DNA from: Chlamydiota bacterium
GTDB taxonomy: Bacteria > Chlamydiota > Chlamydiia > Chlamydiales > Waddliaceae
Assembly: GCA_011065005.1 (NCBI GenBank)
Contig: JAAKFP010000100.1
Coordinates: forward strand, 1-8,047
DNA length: 8,047 nt
Reading direction: 5' to 3'
In this document: piece after piece, positions 6,343 through 8,047 of the stretch
Numbering within the stretch: the stretch's first letter is position 1
Layout of the letters: each line of letters starts with the position of its first letter
Made by a program: the position numbers and the translations under genes
Notes under the pieces: model-generated
The model's input: the letters and a program-made list of their open reading frames with translations, nothing else
Told to the model about the DNA's origin: nothing
Database searches by the model: none

Positions 6343-7839
6343 TTACCTGAAAGCTTCAGGTAAGTGATCGAGGATATCGCTGGCGATCATGCAATAGGGA
6401 GTTTTCTTCTCGGCAGCGAATTCTCCTGCAACTCCATGGAGATAAGCGCCCAAGGTCGCAGCATAATGAGGCCTCAACCCTTGAGCGAGCAGTGCCGCTA
6501 TGATTCCCGTGAGAACGTCTCCACTTCCTGCAGTGGCCATGCCGGGGTCGCCATAAGGGTTGACCATGATGGGTTCGTCTGGGTGGAAAATAAATGTCGG
6601 ACCCCCTTTCAAGACGACTGTAACCTGATGATTTTCAGAAAAGTTTTGACAGGTTTGCAAAAATTCCTTTGTCGAGGGCTGGGGTGCTGAACGCTCCAAC
6701 AATCGAATCATCTCCCCCACATGCGGCGTTAATATGGCGTTTTCGGGGAGTTTGATTTTCTCTTCACCAATAATGGTCAGTGCATCGGCATCAATAACGC
6801 AAGGTTTTTTCAGGTTGGGGAGGACATTTTTTAGGATATCGCGAGCCTTCGACGTGCGACCGATGCCGGGGCCAACAAATATCGCAGAAGCTGTGTTTAT
6901 CGATTCGATAATTTTTTTTGCATCTTTAGGGCCGTAAGGGATCTTAATCAATTCATAGGGACTGGAAGAAAGCTCTGCCTCCATACCCGCGGGATGGAGT
7001 AAACGAACCAAGCCCGCTCCACTTCTGAGAGCTCCTAACGAGGCGAGAATGGCCGCCCCAGGCATCCCTGGAGAACCTCCTAGCCCTATCACTAATCCTG
7101 CTTGATACTTATGTCTGCTTCGGATGATCGGAGGGAGAAGGGGCTTCATAATATCTGGGGAAAGCATGATAAGATCCGCTTCCGACTCCTCAATGTATTG
7201 TTTGGGTAGACCAAAATCGACATAGCGGAGTTTTCCTACATGGTCCCAACCATCTTGCAAGAAAAATCCTGTCTTGGGCAGGCCTAAGAAGATAGTCTCG
7301 GTAGCATGGATTGCTTCTCCTTCAACAATTCCCGTTTCGCCATTTAGTCCTGAAGGAATATCTATAGCAATTTTAGGAAGAGGGGACTTGTTCGCTATTC
7401 GAATGACAGAGGCAAAAGGCTCTCTGACAGTGCCGCGGAAACCTGTGCCAAATAGAGAATCCAGGATCACACCTTGTTCGGTAAAGAGGAGTTCTTCCTT
7501 TACACGATTCACTTCGTGGACTTGTCCCCCTTGTTGGAGGAAGCGATCATGATTTTTTTGGCAGAGGGGGCTGCAATCTCCAATAGGAACGATTTGATAG
7601 GCAAGAACAGAATATCCCTGCGTGAGGAGGTAAACCCCAGCAACGTAGGCATCACCAGCGTTATTTCCTTTTCCACAGAGAAGATAAGTAGTTTCTCGGA
7701 GATTGTGTCTGCTGACAAACTCCTGAACATTGCGAGCGATCCCCTTGCCCGCTTCTTCCATGAATTCTTCCTCGGAGCAGCCATTTCGGTAGGCTTGAGA
7801 CTCCAAAAAAGCCATTTGTTTCGATGCCACAATCTTCAT
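6343..7839 (-). CDS. nnr: Bifunctional NAD(P)H-hydrate epimerase/dehydratase
   Basis: A 498-residue fusion enzyme (YjeF type) that repairs hydrated NADH and NADPH in the cytoplasm. The N-terminal epimerase interconverts the R and S hydrates; the C-terminal domain dehydrates the S form using ADP or ATP. The epimerase spans about residues 1-215, with GKGNNAGDAYVAG (56-68), DSLFGTGFRG (127-136) and AIDIPSGLNGETG (158-170). The dehydratase spans about 225-498, with GMPGAA (258-263), VGPGIGR (322-328), DADAL (350-354), TPHVGEM (371-377), KGGPT (411-415) and ATAGSGDVLTG (435-445), where D441 is the key aspartate of the GxGD motif. Length is normal for the fused form. In the first motif the usual GNNGGDG reads GNNAGDA, a mild deviation. 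The ATG lacks a well-spaced Shine-Dalgarno sequence (AGGG is about 12 bases away). This is a housekeeping gene unrelated to the polysaccharide cluster, probably transcribed alone. Confidence 0.95.
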   Translation of the reverse strand: MKIVASKQMAFLESQAYRNGCSEEEFMEEAGKGIARNVQEFVSRHNLRETTYLLCGKGNNAGDAYVAGVYLLTQGYSVLAYQIVPIGDCSPLCQKNHDRFLQQGGQVHEVNRVKEELLFTEQGVILDSLFGTGFRGTVREPFASVIRIANKSPLPKIAIDIPSGLNGETGIVEGEAIHATETIFLGLPKTGFFLQDGWDHVGKLRYVDFGLPKQYIEESEADLIMLSPDIMKPLLPPIIRSRHKYQAGLVIGLGGSPGMPGAAILASLGALRSGAGLVRLLHPAGMEAELSSSPYELIKIPYGPKDAKKIIESINTASAIFVGPGIGRTSKARDILKNVLPNLKKPCVIDADALTIIGEEKIKLPENAILTPHVGEMIRLLERSAPQPSTKEFLQTCQNFSENHQVTVVLKGGPTFIFHPDEPIMVNPYGDPGMATAGSGDVLTGIIAALLAQGLRPHYAATLGAYLHGVAGEFAAEKKTPYCMIASDILDHLPEAFR

Positions 7840-7901
7840 CGTCAGTCATTACCCTTTTTTGTTTACTCATACACGAAGTACCAAAAAAGCGGTAGATTTT
7901 T

Positions 7902-7928
7902 GTAAGCGTTCAGACTCCTGCTTAATAA
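7902..7928 (+). mobile_element. Third MITE/IS66-like end (partial, reverse orientation)
   Basis: GTAAGCGTTCAGACTCC followed by TGCTTAATAA matches the right-hand ends of copies A and B, read in the opposite direction. The match stops exactly where the other copies enter their CCGCGAAG arms; here the sequence goes on with GGAACTGTGC instead. It is therefore the end of another element whose body lies to the right: either a parental IS66-type element or a MITE interrupted by a second insertion. It ends 62 bases upstream of the nicotinamide-nucleotide repair gene start. Confidence 0.7.
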
Positions 7929-7966
7929 GGAACTGTGCAAAAATAAGTTATACATTTCTGATATCA

Positions 7967-8047
7967 CAGCGCTTCAGCTGCAAGGCGCAAATCCGCAGCC
8001 AACTTCTTAGTTTTCAAGGATTTGCAACGTAGCAGATGAAGATGCTG
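7967..8047. repeat. Imperfect palindrome reaching the window end
   Basis: The left arm at 7967-7994 (CAGCGCTTCAGCTGC... ending GCAAATCC) is matched by the reverse complement of the right arm at 8018-8047 (CAGCATCTTCATCTGC... ending GCAAATCC), with about a quarter of positions differing and a two-base length difference. The spacer of about 23 bases includes AACTTCTTAG. This has the form of a dispersed palindromic repeat or a transposon subterminal region. A minus-strand frame is open from the window edge to a TGA at 7964-7966, but the palindrome explains the sequence better than a gene does. The 208 bases from 7840 hold only this, the third element end and the leader of the repair gene. Confidence 0.55.

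Noticed and set aside
6345..6361. Palindrome ACCTGAA-AGC-TTCAGGT as terminator of the repair gene
   Set aside because: It is only a 7-bp stem, mostly within the last codons and stop, with no following T-run.
7964..8047. Minus-strand open frame entering from the right edge (27 codons to TGA)
   Set aside because: It is short and lies within an imperfect palindrome; it cannot be told from a repeat without the adjoining sequence.

Overview
The window comes from a Gram-negative bacterium of moderate to low GC. The evidence is two N-terminal lipoprotein signals, an O-antigen ligase/polymerase-type membrane protein and envelope-type glycosyltransferases. The small lipoprotein at 973-1506 resembles, from memory only, hypothetical lipoproteins of environmental Chlamydiota (Parachlamydia/Waddlia type). 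I treat that placement as a weak inference. All seven protein genes are on the minus strand.

Layout from left to right. Positions 1-107 hold the 3' end of a group II intron on the plus strand, with a well-formed domain V and a domain VI carrying a bulged branch-point A. Next, read on the minus strand, come two lipoproteins of unknown function (148-954 and 973-1506) and a family 92-type glycosyltransferase with an export signal or membrane anchor (1552-2514). These are followed by a Wzy/WaaL-like membrane protein (2681-3958), a GT2 glycosyltransferase (3955-4806) and a GT4 glycosyltransferase (4808-6103). After a 239-base gap lies a bifunctional NAD(P)H-hydrate repair enzyme (6343-7839). The last 208 bases are non-coding and hold mobile-element-like ends and a palindrome.

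The GT4, GT2 and Wzy/WaaL genes are tightly coupled: one gap of 1 base and one TTGA stop/start overlap. They look like one transcription unit for assembling a surface polysaccharide. The three exported proteins follow in the same direction with short gaps and probably belonged to the same unit.

The most notable structure is a family of small non-autonomous elements (MITEs). Two copies (2615-2748 and 6142-6284) have ends starting GTAA and a core of two long inverted arms built from 9-base units of the type CGAAG. Copy A is flanked by a perfect 8-bp direct repeat, GATGTACA; copy B has a decayed one. GTAA ends with 8-bp target duplications are the signature of the IS66 family. Copy A landed inside the 3' end of the Wzy/WaaL gene: the present protein ends in 21 residues encoded by the element, and the displaced original tail is still readable, in frame, on the other side. 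A third end of the same type at 7902-7928 leads into unrelated sequence running off the window and may be the edge of a parental IS or a nested insertion.
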